Positions 29,801 to 37,243 of a stretch of DNA of 64,000 nucleotides are shown one piece after another. A program made the position numbers and the translations under genes. Position 1 is the stretch's first letter; each line of letters starts with the position of its first letter. The DNA is from Pirellulaceae bacterium. GTDB taxonomy: Bacteria > Planctomycetota > Planctomycetia > Pirellulales > Pirellulaceae. The stretch spans positions 33,791 through 97,790 of the forward strand of contig BPJV01000013.1 in the NCBI GenBank assembly GCA_026004795.1. The letters are read 5' to 3'. Under the pieces are notes generated by a model that did no database searches, was not told the DNA's origin, and was given only the letters and a program-made list of their open reading frames with translations.

Positions 29801-30841
29801 ACGATCTCTGGTGGCGGTCAACTGCGAGCGCAACTCGGATACCCGTTGTTCGCACCATTGATTGGCTCGCTCGCCGCGACGTCGCCTGGTTTCCTCGAGC
29901 CGCTCGATCGCGTCTTGGTAGTGCTGTTGCCCCGCTGCCTCCACGGCGCGACACAGCCCCTCGATCCGTTGCATCGCGCCGAGCAGTTCCGGTGCCCGGC
30001 GGCGCAGCACAGTACGCAACCAGGGCCGGATGCCGACGACGATGACAAGCAAGAAAAGAATCGTCGCTCCGCCGGCAACAGCTACCGCCGGCAGCAGTTT
30101 CAACCAGCCGCTCCCATACACGACGCAGAAAGAAACAATCAGCAAGGCGCCGCATAGTGCCCACAACCAGGCAGTGCCGAATAACCGCAACAGAGGATGC
30201 CGGGAAACCTGCTGCACCAACCGTCGCGCTGGCTCAAGTTCTCGGTCGATCTCCTCCAACATCCGCCGCGTCTCGTCGCCCCCGGCGAGCGCCTCATGGC
30301 CAACCCAGTTGGTTTCTTGGCTCGTATGCGGTGCGAGGTTGAGCTGCGCATGCATCGCATGCCACTGGCGAACAATCGCCTCCAGTTGCTGGCGGCATCT
30401 GGCCACTTGCTGGCGGAGCTGTTGATAGACGCGCGCATGAGCTTCTTTCTCTTGTTGCCCCTGACGCTCCAGCTCCGCAATTCTTTGCCGCGTCTTTTCT
30501 TCGGCCAGCTCGATGCCGCGGCGCGTCTCTTGTCGTAAACGTTGGATTTCGTCCTCCGTATCGCGAATCGCTTTGTAGGTTCGCAACTCGGCCTCGTCCC
30601 ACGCTTGCATTCGTTCGGCATCGATCGTCTCGATCGCTTCCCGGCGGCGCTCCTGCCATTGCGACTCCAGGCGTTGCACAAGCGACGCGAGTTCCGTTTG
30701 CAAACGCTCCTTCTCCTGGGCAACGGCCTGGCGATGCGCGCGCAACTGTTGAGCAAATCGCTGTTGTCGCGCATCGATTCCTTGCAGCAATCGCAGCAAG
30801 CGTCGGTAAGGAATCGGGCGTGAGTGATCAGCATGTCGCAT
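26894..30841 (-). CDS. FtsK/SpoIIIE-type ATPase, EccC-like (putative type VII-like secretion motor)
   Basis: A 1315-aa protein. I use ATG 30841 (MRHADHSRPIPYRRLL) rather than TTG 30871. Residues 1-200 are a Gln/Glu/Arg-rich coiled coil. About 225-275 hold two membrane helices (LWALCGALLIVSFCVVYGSG and VAGGATILFLLVIVVGIRPWL), and a second coiled coil follows to about 420. An FtsK/SpoIIIE domain has Walker A AGKTGSGKSSLLHALI near 775 and Walker B RVLVIIDEFQELF near 885. A C-terminal ATPase-like module (NVLLVGNQEGPAAATLHAI) lacks a proper P-loop. A membrane hairpin plus serial ATPase modules resembles EccC/EssC, and the upstream WXG100-like genes support this. DNA translocation is the main alternative. 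Confidence 0.82.
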   Translation of the reverse strand: MRHADHSRPIPYRRLLRLLQGIDARQQRFAQQLRAHRQAVAQEKERLQTELASLVQRLESQWQERRREAIETIDAERMQAWDEAELRTYKAIRDTEDEIQRLRQETRRGIELAEEKTRQRIAELERQGQQEKEAHARVYQQLRQQVARCRQQLEAIVRQWHAMHAQLNLAPHTSQETNWVGHEALAGGDETRRMLEEIDRELEPARRLVQQVSRHPLLRLFGTAWLWALCGALLIVSFCVVYGSGWLKLLPAVAVAGGATILFLLVIVVGIRPWLRTVLRRRAPELLGAMQRIEGLCRAVEAAGQQHYQDAIERLEETRRRRGERANQWCEQRVSELRSQLTATRDRLQQYAAQQKRLAAQELDRRLAELEAAEEAQLSELELRYRADEQEAIEQTELATKQLDQQLQATDAQIRIRTQRGLATGERFLQSHQQWCQKCFPDWKKLVAAPDSWPPPVEAPVVPIGTLERSLGAGVSASSLSAELAATQSSVAPVPVLYSPLDDGGLVLHATEAPTAVGNLLKTLLLRVLTSSPAGRVQICVVDPQGLGRDFGWLMHLADYDPELVTHRVWTQPRHVARQLERLAQAAEDIIQQALRNKYRHIVEYNRDAQALAEPFRILIWRGFPAALDESAQRHLLSLMESGPKCGIFPILCLEHPTGDDDIGEAIQQAWRDWMHLHVASAAGHWQLAVNDHTRVPVGESGSVDDAVAEKLVMEVGRRAQQAARIEVPLQQVLPDHRAWQQQDSSFALEIPIGQSGVGRVHSLRLGTGTAQHAIIAGKTGSGKSSLLHALITSAVARYSPDRLRLVLLDFKKGVEFQVYADAELPHADIIGIESHREFGLSALTYVNECLQRRGELFRREGVQDITAWNQRFPHRVLPRVLVIIDEFQELFCEDDKITAEAELALDRIVRQGRSFGIHAVLASQTLGGSYSLPRTTLGQIGVRIALQCDPSDTHIIFDEDNPAASRLKHPGQAIYNDAGGRIEGNQPLQVGWLAHSAQREVLERVGHGYHNTDATTNVLGTAIVFDGSKPARWNEDAADQAIDHASSQLNPHAVWCLAGESVALRPAVVFPLTYQPGRNVLLVGNQEGPAAATLHAIMASVARRCSMGNIPFSGEVIQAARPTDQHVSSLPDLWREGRPTVAISDPRNAAEAIVRTYQRLEERQAEQTAASTLPVHLLIILNLGRIRELRRSDEFDFGNLDTETPSLSKQFEQILVEGPSHGIFTIAWADANSSVQRWLGRSLLKEFEVRLLMQMGAADANSLVDSLTAARLGAHEMLLYDEATGHQQRFRPYEIAAIPAISRWLQRCASSPLP

Positions 30842-31013
30842 GGTCGTTACCACTTCCGCTGTGTTCCCCAAAGTTCAGCAGGCTCGGCCGCGGATCGATC
30901 TCGTTCCGCACCACCGGCCGATAGCACCTCTTGGCCGGCCGCTGGATTGCGCCTTACCAATGCTCTGCAAGGGTATCAGGAGCTGATAAGGAAGCCTCCT
31001 GGGCAACACGGTG

Positions 31014-31256
31014 TCATTGAGCTTGGGTCTCTTTCAACTGTTCCATCATCCGCTCTGCCAACTCGATCTGCTCGGCCAATCCGGTCACCAAAGAGTTGAA
31101 AGCGGGAGTGAGTATCTGGAGGTATTGCGTGCAAAACTGCCGCCCGACATCATCCTTCCATAGCTCCTGGGCTTCCGTAAACTCCGCATGCAACGCCTCG
31201 CCCAATCTCGCCAGCCGTTGCATGCATCCCGGCAAATCGTGATTTTCGCGTCGCAT
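31014..31256 (-). CDS. WXG100-like small helical protein B
   Basis: An 80-aa protein from ATG 31256 with GAGAG 5 bases upstream. The ORF-track version, extended to 31358, adds an unlikely N terminus. It is predicted all-helical with a break near the middle: RLARLGEALHAEFTEAQELWKDDVGRQFCTQYLQ then TPAFNSLVTGLAEQIELAERMM. The turn carries W-K-D-x4-Q-F, a variant of the W-x-G turn of WXG100 (ESX) substrates. The same pattern occurs in the 89-aa protein encoded upstream. It lies between the coiled-coil gene and the FtsK/SpoIIIE ATPase. A secreted or structural partner of that ATPase is inferred. No signal peptide is present. Confidence 0.7.
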   Translation of the reverse strand: MRRENHDLPGCMQRLARLGEALHAEFTEAQELWKDDVGRQFCTQYLQILTPAFNSLVTGLAEQIELAERMMEQLKETQAQ

Positions 31257-31351
31257 GGAAACTCTCTTTTCGATGCAATGACCGCTGTGTTGGACGAGCC
31301 AGCCGGACAGGCAGCGGAGCGACCGCATGGTCCGCTGCTCCCCGCCGCGGC

Positions 31352-31957
31352 TTAACAAGTATCTTCGCTGCCAAGCTGTTCACCTGGTTTCTGCTTCACT
31401 GCGGCATCCTCGTCTACCACGAGCTGAGGACGATCAGGTGCCAGTGATTTCTGGGGGACGGAGTCTCTACTGGGGACTGTGTCATTGGTGTAGCGATGCA
31501 GAATATCGATATACCGTTGGAGACGTTGCAACCCCTGATACAGATCTCCTTCGACGACATCTCGGCAATGAAGCATCCGCGCCGTCTGCTTGGTCATCGA
31601 TTGTTGCCATGCCCGTGCCGCAGCGCGCGCAGCACGCAATTTGGTCGCGCACAGCTCCTGCCGCTGACGAGCGATTATCAACCGTTTCTTCTGCTCGGTG
31701 CAAGGACGACGCTCCTCGTCGCGCACCGTTGCCATGCAGCGGCTGAGGGCTTCCTGCGCTTGCACCACGTCCAACTGACTGCGGCGGTACTGCTCGGCCC
31801 AGTAGGCGGGCGCATCGGTTTCGATCCACTGGGTCAATCGCCGCAATTGCAGCTGTAGTTGCTCCAGCGCTTGAACGGTTTGGTGGCGTAATTCGCCCAT
31901 TCGCGTCTGCAGTCGCTGCAACCTTGCCAACGAGCGAACTTCGGCATGGTTGGCCAT
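31352..31957 (-). CDS. Coiled-coil protein of the WXG100-like cluster
   Basis: A 201-aa protein from ATG 31957, 3 bases after a strong GGGAGGGGAAGG ribosome site (ATG 31975 is the alternative). It is almost entirely charged, helical and Gln/Arg-rich (LQRLQTRMGELRHQTVQALE, then LRAARAAARAWQQSMTKQTA), ending in a disordered acidic tail. There is no signal peptide or membrane segment. A tryptophan turn (APAYWAEQYRRSQ) in the middle of long helices is reminiscent of LXG/WXG-type helical hairpins, but I do not recognise the family. It lies 95-134 bp from both WXG100-like genes on the same strand, so it is presumably co-transcribed. Confidence 0.75.
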   Translation of the reverse strand: MANHAEVRSLARLQRLQTRMGELRHQTVQALEQLQLQLRRLTQWIETDAPAYWAEQYRRSQLDVVQAQEALSRCMATVRDEERRPCTEQKKRLIIARQRQELCATKLRAARAAARAWQQSMTKQTARMLHCRDVVEGDLYQGLQRLQRYIDILHRYTNDTVPSRDSVPQKSLAPDRPQLVVDEDAAVKQKPGEQLGSEDTC

Positions 31958-32090
31958 GGCACCTTCCCCTCCCATAACCGGCTCAGCTATTTGTCGTCAT
32001 GCGGTTCCCGGCGGTCGCTGCGGGCGTCTGATTGCAGCACTTGCGGCAGCAATCTTCCTCTCCCGGCAACCGTTCGAGCCATTCCCCGGG

Positions 32091-32360
32091 CTATTTTTGC
32101 AAGTACTGGTCGATGATTTCAGCTTTCTTCAGCAAATAAGGGACATGCCTGTCCGTGGACTCGAGCAACTTGTTGACCGTCGTCAACTGCGCGGCGAACT
32201 CCTCGGCAAACTTTCGATGCTCTTGGTCTCGCCACGACTCGGCCAGTCGTGCCTCCGCCTGCACCACGGCGGCAGTTGCCTCGCGAACCTGCTGGCTGTA
32301 TCGCCGCAGCAGCATGGCAAAAGTCCGTAGTTGTTCGGGGTCGACAATCGCTTGCGGCAT
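32091..32360 (-). CDS. WXG100-like small helical protein A
   Basis: An 89-aa protein starting at ATG 32360 with AGGAG 7 bases upstream. Two long amphipathic helices (LRTFAMLLRRYSQQVREATA and KFAEEFAAQLTTVNKLLEST) are joined by ESWRDQEHRKF, matching the position and spacing of the W-x-G turn in WXG100/ESAT-6 proteins but with Asp for Gly. Size, lack of a signal peptide and linkage to an FtsK/SpoIIIE ATPase fit an ESX-type substrate or chaperone. The C terminus (HVPYLLKKAEIIDQYLQK) contains no obvious Y-x3-D/E secretion signal except KAEIIDQYLQ-like residues. The motif is shared with the protein at 31014-31256, suggesting a heterodimer. Confidence 0.75.
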   Translation of the reverse strand: MPQAIVDPEQLRTFAMLLRRYSQQVREATAAVVQAEARLAESWRDQEHRKFAEEFAAQLTTVNKLLESTDRHVPYLLKKAEIIDQYLQK

Positions 32361-32364
32361 CCGT

Positions 32365-32574
32365 CTACTCCTGGAAAAAATCGACGTCGCGGCGAGAAAG
32401 GCTCACCGTGTCCGCGCAGATGACGTTGGGGATTTGATCGAACTGCGTAGAATACAAGTAGCCAATACTAACGACAGTCCGACAGGGATCGTGGAGCATC
32501 ACTTGGCGCACGCATCGGGTGCTCAGGTCCAGTGGATCAACAGCAATGGCGACCCTGACGGTGAACGGCAACAC
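32365..32574 (-). CDS. Possible 69-aa leader gene of the WXG100-like cluster
   Basis: A minus-strand frame with GTG start at 32574 whose stop lies 4 bp before the WXG100-like ATG and contains its ribosome site, which would suit translational coupling. Codon use resembles neighbouring genes (third positions mostly G or C, few rare codons), better than the overlapping plus-strand frame. The translation (LPFTVRVAIAVDP..., ...DFFQE) looks beta-rich and matches no family I know. A small ubiquitin-like EsaB/YukD protein would be expected in a type VII locus, but I cannot show that relation. It may be spurious. Confidence 0.35.
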   Translation of the reverse strand: MLPFTVRVAIAVDPLDLSTRCVRQVMLHDPCRTVVSIGYLYSTQFDQIPNVICADTVSLSRRDVDFFQE

Positions 32575-32658
32575 TCTGTGCTATTGTACCTCACTGACTT
32601 GCCAACGGCCGGTCCATGGCCGAGAGTTAGGTGGATGATTGACGAGGAAACTGGGACC

Positions 32659-33132
32659 ATGGAAATCCCCACATTGCTACGCCAGCATTTCGAGGACCCC
32701 TACCATCGCGGTACTTGTGAACACCCGACGCACAGTGCGGAGAAGCATTGTCCTGAATCCGGCTGTGTCATTTCGATGGATGTCTTGCTGGACGCGGCCA
32801 CCAATGCCTGCCAGGAAGCCTGGTTTGACGGTCAGGGCTGCGAGGTGTGCGAAGGCATTGCGTCGATGCTGGTCGAGGATCTGGAGCGACGACCAGAGGC
32901 GCTGGCGGAGTGGGCAGCGGCCATCGAGGGCCTTAACGATCCCCCACGGAGCGTCTCGCGGCGGGCGAGCCTGTTGCGTCGTTTAGGGCTCTCCGACTTA
33001 GATGGTCTGCCCCAGGTCCCCTGTATCGATTTGCCGTTTCTCGTGTTGGGAGCGATTGTACAACAGGCAGCAGACGATGACCCTCTCGCCTGGCCGCACT
33101 TTGGTGGCCCTAGCCTGGGAGAGGAAGTTTAG
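32659..33132 (+). CDS. Conserved hypothetical, Cys/acid-rich soluble protein
   Basis: A 157-aa protein beginning at ATG 32659 (GAGG about 11 bases upstream); ATG 32635 is possible. The 325-codon ORF-track version runs through the antisense of the cluster upstream and is unlikely at its 5' end. It has several cysteines in small clusters (RGTCEHP, EKHCPESGCV, GQGCEVCEG) and an acidic helical middle (MLVEDLERRPEALAEWAAAIEGL), suggesting metal binding, but no known domain is recognised. It is divergent from the WXG100-like cluster and precedes the SufS-SufE gene by 160 bp, so a link to either is only positional. Confidence 0.65.
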   Translation: MEIPTLLRQHFEDPYHRGTCEHPTHSAEKHCPESGCVISMDVLLDAATNACQEAWFDGQGCEVCEGIASMLVEDLERRPEALAEWAAAIEGLNDPPRSVSRRASLLRRLGLSDLDGLPQVPCIDLPFLVLGAIVQQAADDDPLAWPHFGGPSLGEEV

Positions 33133-33219
33133 GGAGCCTGCAGTGAGGAACCGCGCAGCACTAGGGCATACCAGATCGGCCGTTCCGGTTGGTCGCTCGC
33201 ATTTGAAGAACAGAAAGTA

Positions 33220-33248
33220 CGTGGCCACGGAGAGCGTGGCGTGCCACG
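33220..33248 (+). promoter_or_regulatory. Paired palindromes upstream of sufS
   Basis: CGTGGCCACG (33220-33229, perfect) and CGTGGC-GT-GCCACG (33235-33248) lie 48-76 bp before the sufS start codon. Both share the CGTGGC half-site, so they look like a two-site operator or a hairpin. They match neither the IscR nor the SufR consensus known to me. Confidence 0.35.
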
Positions 33249-33295
33249 GTAGACCTGCGGTCATCTGCCGCTTGGTCTGCCATGCCTCGTGACCT

Positions 33296-35149
33296 ATGGC
33301 ATCCCCTATCGACCCAGCACTACGTGACGTCATGAATCATCCACAGACCCAATTCCCTTCCACCGACTTGGCATTCGAGGTCCGGCGAGACTTTCCGCTG
33401 CTGAATACTCAGATGCGCGGCAAGCCGCTGGTCTATCTCGACAATGGAGCGACGACTCAGAAGCCACGCCCAGTCATCGAGGTGGTCCACGACTACTATC
33501 AACGCCTCAACGCCAACGTGCACCGGGGAATGTACGAATTGAGCCAGCAGGCCACCGATGCCTATGAGGGGGCGAGGAAACGCATCGCAGCATTCATCGG
33601 AGCACCGAATCCTGCTGAATGCATCTTCACCAAGGGAACCACCGAAGCGATCAACCTGGTGGCCTTCTCCTGGGGAGGGGCCAACTTACGGTCCGGCGAT
33701 GAAGTCGTCATCACCTCGCTGGAACACCACTCCAACATCGTACCGTGGCAGATGATCTGCGAACGAACCGGTGCGAAGTTGGTCGTTGTGGAAGCCGATG
33801 CAGATGGGCATCTCGATGTCGATCGCCTAGCAGAACAATTGACCGCCCGCACGCGTCTTCTGGCAATGCAACATGTATCCAATGCTCTGGGGACGATCCA
33901 TCCGGTGGCCGAGTGCGTTGCCGTGGCGCGAGAGCGAGGGATTGTCACTCTGATCGATGGCGCTCAATGGGTGAGCCATCACCCCACCGATGTGCAGGAA
34001 CTGGGATGCGACTTTTATGCCTTCAGCGGACACAAGCTGTTCGGGCCCACAGGTATTGGCGTACTGTGGGGACGCAGTGAGCTGCTCAATGCGATGCCTC
34101 CGTTCCTCGGCGGTGGTGATATGATCGAATCGGTCACCTTCGAGAAAACCACCTACGCAGGATTGCCCAACAAATTCGAGGCGGGCACTCCGCACATTGC
34201 CGGCGCGATCGGCCTGGGTGCCGCGGTCGATTACGTGGAATCGCTTGGTTGGCAGCGCATTGCCGATTACGAACATCGGCTGGGAGAATACGCAGCCGCA
34301 CGACTGCAAGAAGTGCCCGGTATCCGTCTGTTCGGGATGAAGCCGCCGCGGGCCGCCATCTTTAGTTTTATCCTCGAACAGCCACCGATCGCTATCATCG
34401 ACTTGGCCAGAGCGTTGGACAACGAAGGAATCGCGATTCGCACGGGCCATCATTGCTGCATGCCGCTGATGCAGCGATTGCAGGTCGCGGGAACGTGCCG
34501 CGCGTCGTTGGCTTTCTACAACACGCCCGAAGATGTCGATCGTTTGGTCGACGCCCTGCAACGGCTTGTCACGCAATATCGCACCGCCTCCGGCAGTCCC
34601 CACCAGCAAAACAATCGAGATGATGCCCAGAGCTCCTCGCCGGCATTGGCCGATCAGGTCCGGTTTGCTCCACCGTCCGCGCCGTCGGTGCAAGAAGCGG
34701 CCGATCGGTTGGCAGCAGAATTCCTGGAGTTCGACGATCGCGAAAGCAAGACTGAATTGCTGATGGAGTTGGCGAACGAGGTTCCATCGATGTTCGACGC
34801 ATTGAAGTGCTTGAGCACGCCGGTCCCCGGTTGCATGAGCGAAGTGTACTTGATTGGCCGTGCGGTGCCCGACGCGCCGGATCGCTTCGAGTTTGCTGCC
34901 GATTCCAACGCGCAGATCGTGCGCGGCCTGATCGGCTTGCTGCAGCAGCTATTCTCGGGCCAACGGGTGGAGGAGATCCTCGACTTCGACACCGAGGGCT
35001 TTTTTCAGCGCATTGGACTGGATGAATTCGTGTCGACCCAACGCCGCAGTGGCCTGAGCGGTATGCTACAACGCATTCGCGCGCTAGCCGCTGGAAATAC
35101 CGAAACGGAAGAGGCGCTTTCGCCACCTCCCAGCAACGCAGCGCGGTGA
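33296..35149 (+). CDS. sufS: SufS-SufE fusion: cysteine desulfurase with sulfur acceptor domain
   Basis: A 617-aa fusion of both proteins that mobilise sulfur for Fe-S cluster assembly. Residues about 20-425 are a group II cysteine desulfurase (SufS) with PLP lysine Lys247 in SGHKLFGPTGIG and the catalytic-loop cysteine in RTGHHCCMPLM (Cys387, with an extra Cys388). After a polar linker, about residues 470-600 are SufE, with the acceptor Cys in STPVPGCMSEVYLIG. The fusion would allow direct persulfide transfer. sufB, sufC and sufD are not adjacent. ATG 33296 lacks a clear ribosome site; ATG 33332 is possible, just before the conserved start. Palindromes 48-76 bp upstream may be an operator. 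Confidence 0.95.
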   Translation: MASPIDPALRDVMNHPQTQFPSTDLAFEVRRDFPLLNTQMRGKPLVYLDNGATTQKPRPVIEVVHDYYQRLNANVHRGMYELSQQATDAYEGARKRIAAFIGAPNPAECIFTKGTTEAINLVAFSWGGANLRSGDEVVITSLEHHSNIVPWQMICERTGAKLVVVEADADGHLDVDRLAEQLTARTRLLAMQHVSNALGTIHPVAECVAVARERGIVTLIDGAQWVSHHPTDVQELGCDFYAFSGHKLFGPTGIGVLWGRSELLNAMPPFLGGGDMIESVTFEKTTYAGLPNKFEAGTPHIAGAIGLGAAVDYVESLGWQRIADYEHRLGEYAAARLQEVPGIRLFGMKPPRAAIFSFILEQPPIAIIDLARALDNEGIAIRTGHHCCMPLMQRLQVAGTCRASLAFYNTPEDVDRLVDALQRLVTQYRTASGSPHQQNNRDDAQSSSPALADQVRFAPPSAPSVQEAADRLAAEFLEFDDRESKTELLMELANEVPSMFDALKCLSTPVPGCMSEVYLIGRAVPDAPDRFEFAADSNAQIVRGLIGLLQQLFSGQRVEEILDFDTEGFFQRIGLDEFVSTQRRSGLSGMLQRIRALAAGNTETEEALSPPPSNAAR

Positions 35150-35290
35150 TCGCAGCCCTTCATGCGAACCAAAACGGGCCGGGTGCCGGTCGCCAGGCGA
35201 TGCAAGTCGAGCCTGGCTAGGTTTCACGATGTTTGCTCGGCAATCAAATCGCGGCCGCAGGAGTCGCCGCCGATCACTGGCATGGCCGGT

Positions 35291-35614
35291 CTACACTGCC
35301 GGTTCGAGGTCGGAGTCGAATACCCGGACCGTTTTCCAGTTCGCCTTGTTTCGCTCGATGAATTCCACATGACGCGGAGCAGTCTGGTAGGCATCGTGGG
35401 CGGCACGATCGGCAAAGATCGTGTGGAGGGCCACGTGGAAGGCACGGTCATTGACCGGCCGGGCCAAATCTGGATTCAAGGTCCCAACGGCAAACAGTTC
35501 CTGGCCAGGATGCCCGGTCAGGTATTTCTTGCATTCGTCCATCAACTCCTGAATCTTGGCCGCCGAGGAATCCTCCAGCTCAAAATAGACCATGTGGGCT
35601 AAACGCTTGCTCAT
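35291..35614 (-). CDS. Dabb-domain (stress-responsive alpha/beta barrel) protein
   Basis: A 107-aa single-domain protein. The start MSKRLAHMVYFELEDSSAAK and the later HVALHTIFADRAAHDAYQTAPRH match the dimeric alpha-beta (Dabb) ferredoxin-like fold, with the typical HxxxF and HDAYQ...H positions. Its role is uncertain: family members include plant stress proteins and small catabolic enzymes. ATG 35614 overlaps the stop of the FHA gene (TGATG), so the two are translationally coupled, which hints at a signalling-related role here. Confidence 0.85.
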   Translation of the reverse strand: MSKRLAHMVYFELEDSSAAKIQELMDECKKYLTGHPGQELFAVGTLNPDLARPVNDRAFHVALHTIFADRAAHDAYQTAPRHVEFIERNKANWKTVRVFDSDLEPAV

Positions 35615-36066
35615 CAATCGTCGTCTTCTGCTAAGTTGCGGTTGCTGTACTTTTTCTCGTCATCACGGCGTCGCAAACCGGCACGATCCATCAAGCCGCG
35701 TCGTAAGACCTCTTCGATGTGGTCGTCGTCCGGTGGCGGAGGCCCGAAGGCGCCCAGTTCTTCCGGCGAGTACTCGATAATGAACTCATGCTTGGCAAAA
35801 CGAATCTTGTCCCCGGGATCCAACCGCTTGCGACTGATGCGGAATCCATTGACCTTGGTCCCATTACGGCTACCCAGATCTTTGAGGAACCAGTAGCCTT
35901 GCTCGAGCGTCATCCGCGCATGCTGCCCCGATACGTTGGGAAAGCGGAGCACGATGTCGCAGTTCTCGCGACGCCCAATGATCAACTTGTCTTTCTTCAG
36001 CTCAATATTATCACCGCCGCCGGTCGGCACAAGCTGTCCGTAGCTAACGTCTTTGCTGGTCGTCAT
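35614..36066 (-). CDS. FHA-domain protein
   Basis: A 150-aa phosphothreonine-binding adaptor. I start at ATG 36066 (AGGTAA 8 bases upstream); the 177-aa ORF-track version begins in the leader. The FHA core is unmistakable: LIIGRRENCDIVLRFPNVSG, then QHARMTLEQGYWFLKDLGSR and NGTKVNG, holding the conserved G-R, S-x2-H and N-G residues. About 45 C-terminal residues are acidic and Arg-rich (DDDHIEEVLRRGLMDR...) and likely disordered. No Ser/Thr kinase gene is nearby, although FHA proteins usually read kinase output. It is coupled to the downstream Dabb gene and divergent from a radical SAM gene. Confidence 0.93.
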   Translation of the reverse strand: MTTSKDVSYGQLVPTGGGDNIELKKDKLIIGRRENCDIVLRFPNVSGQHARMTLEQGYWFLKDLGSRNGTKVNGFRISRKRLDPGDKIRFAKHEFIIEYSPEELGAFGPPPPDDDHIEEVLRRGLMDRAGLRRRDDEKKYSNRNLAEDDD

Positions 36067-36227
36067 GGGCTTTACCTGATGTCTTGTTCGGATAAGGCTA
36101 CTTGGGCGTGAAAGAAGCACCGTGTTGGTATACATTTTAACGTGCAAAGAAAACCTTTCGTACTCAATGCCACGGCTGATTGCAGGATTTCTTTTTCTTC
36201 TGCCATACGAACCCTCATTGGCGCATC

Positions 36228-37190
36228 ATGTCTTCCACTAAATTCATCACCCACCATGCCGATTGGCGAGCGCTAGGACTGCCCTATTACCCGCTAAATG
36301 TCCACTATCGGCATCGCTTCGGCGGTCGGGTGCAGAAGATCAGTCTGGATGGTGGATTCACCTGCCCCAATGTGGATGGGACAGTGGCCATCGGTGGTTG
36401 CACGTTTTGCAGCAACCGGGCCTTCAGCCCCAGCCGCCGTGTGCGCCGCCAAGCCATCGAACGCCAGATCGAAGAAGGCATCTCCCGCTTGCGACGCCGG
36501 TATAAAAACGAACGTTTTTTGGCCTATTTCCAACCGGCGACCAATACCTATGGTCCCTTGGAGAAACTGCGGGAATTGTGGGATGCCGCGATCAGCGATC
36601 CGCGCATCCTGGGGTTGGTCATCGGTACGCGTCCCGATTGCGTGCCGGATGACGTGCTGGATCTGGTCGAGGAATTTGCTCAGCGCACCTACGTATCGCT
36701 CGAGTTGGGGGTGCAAACCATTCACGAGGCCAGCCTGCAATGGATGAATCGCGGGCATGGCCACGAGGCCTCCGTCGATGCCATGCGGCGCGCTCAGGGA
36801 CGCAGTTTCGAAATCAGTTTGCACGTCATGCTTGGACTGCCCGGAGAATCACGGGCGATGATGATGGAAACCGCCGAGCAGATCGCTCGCTGGCATCCTG
36901 CCGGGGTAAAAATCCACAACCTGTACGCGGTGAAAAGAACGCCTCTGGCCGAAGAGGTACTCACCGGAAAGGTACGGTTGTTAGAATTGGATGAGTACGT
37001 TGAGCTGCTGGCCGATTTTATCGAACGCTTGCCACCGGATACGGTCATCGAACGGCTCTCGGGGGACGCTCCCCCGGACGACCTGATCGGGCCGGCGTGG
37101 TGCCTGGAAAAAGGGGAAATCATCAAGCGACTAAAGGAAACGTTTGCCTACCGTAACACCTATCAGGGCTTTCGTTACCAAGGTGGTTGA
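36228..37190 (+). CDS. Radical SAM protein, TIGR01212/YhcC family
   Basis: A 320-aa radical SAM enzyme from ATG 36228 (MSSTKFITHHADWRALG); the TTG at 36180 is rejected. The [4Fe-4S]-binding cysteines lie in the family-specific pattern CPNVDGTVAIGGCTFCSNRAF, distinct from the canonical CxxxCxxC. FLAYFQPATNTYGP, IGTRPDCVPDDVLDL and LGVQTIHEASLQWMNRGH are typical of YhcC-type proteins. The reaction is not established; links to tRNA or redox chemistry have been proposed for relatives. It is a stand-alone gene, and the next gene on the strand starts about 50 bp downstream. Confidence 0.92.
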   Translation: MSSTKFITHHADWRALGLPYYPLNVHYRHRFGGRVQKISLDGGFTCPNVDGTVAIGGCTFCSNRAFSPSRRVRRQAIERQIEEGISRLRRRYKNERFLAYFQPATNTYGPLEKLRELWDAAISDPRILGLVIGTRPDCVPDDVLDLVEEFAQRTYVSLELGVQTIHEASLQWMNRGHGHEASVDAMRRAQGRSFEISLHVMLGLPGESRAMMMETAEQIARWHPAGVKIHNLYAVKRTPLAEEVLTGKVRLLELDEYVELLADFIERLPPDTVIERLSGDAPPDDLIGPAWCLEKGEIIKRLKETFAYRNTYQGFRYQGG

Positions 37191-37243
37191 CTGTTCGCTC
37201 CCGCGCTGTGGATTCAGCCGGGCTATTATCCTGGAGCCTTGCC

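Noticed and set aside
32155-32658. 5' part of the 325-codon plus-strand ORF
   Set aside because: It is antisense to the WXG100-like gene and the small upstream frame, contains several AGA/ATA codons and lacks a start signal; the supported gene begins near 32659.
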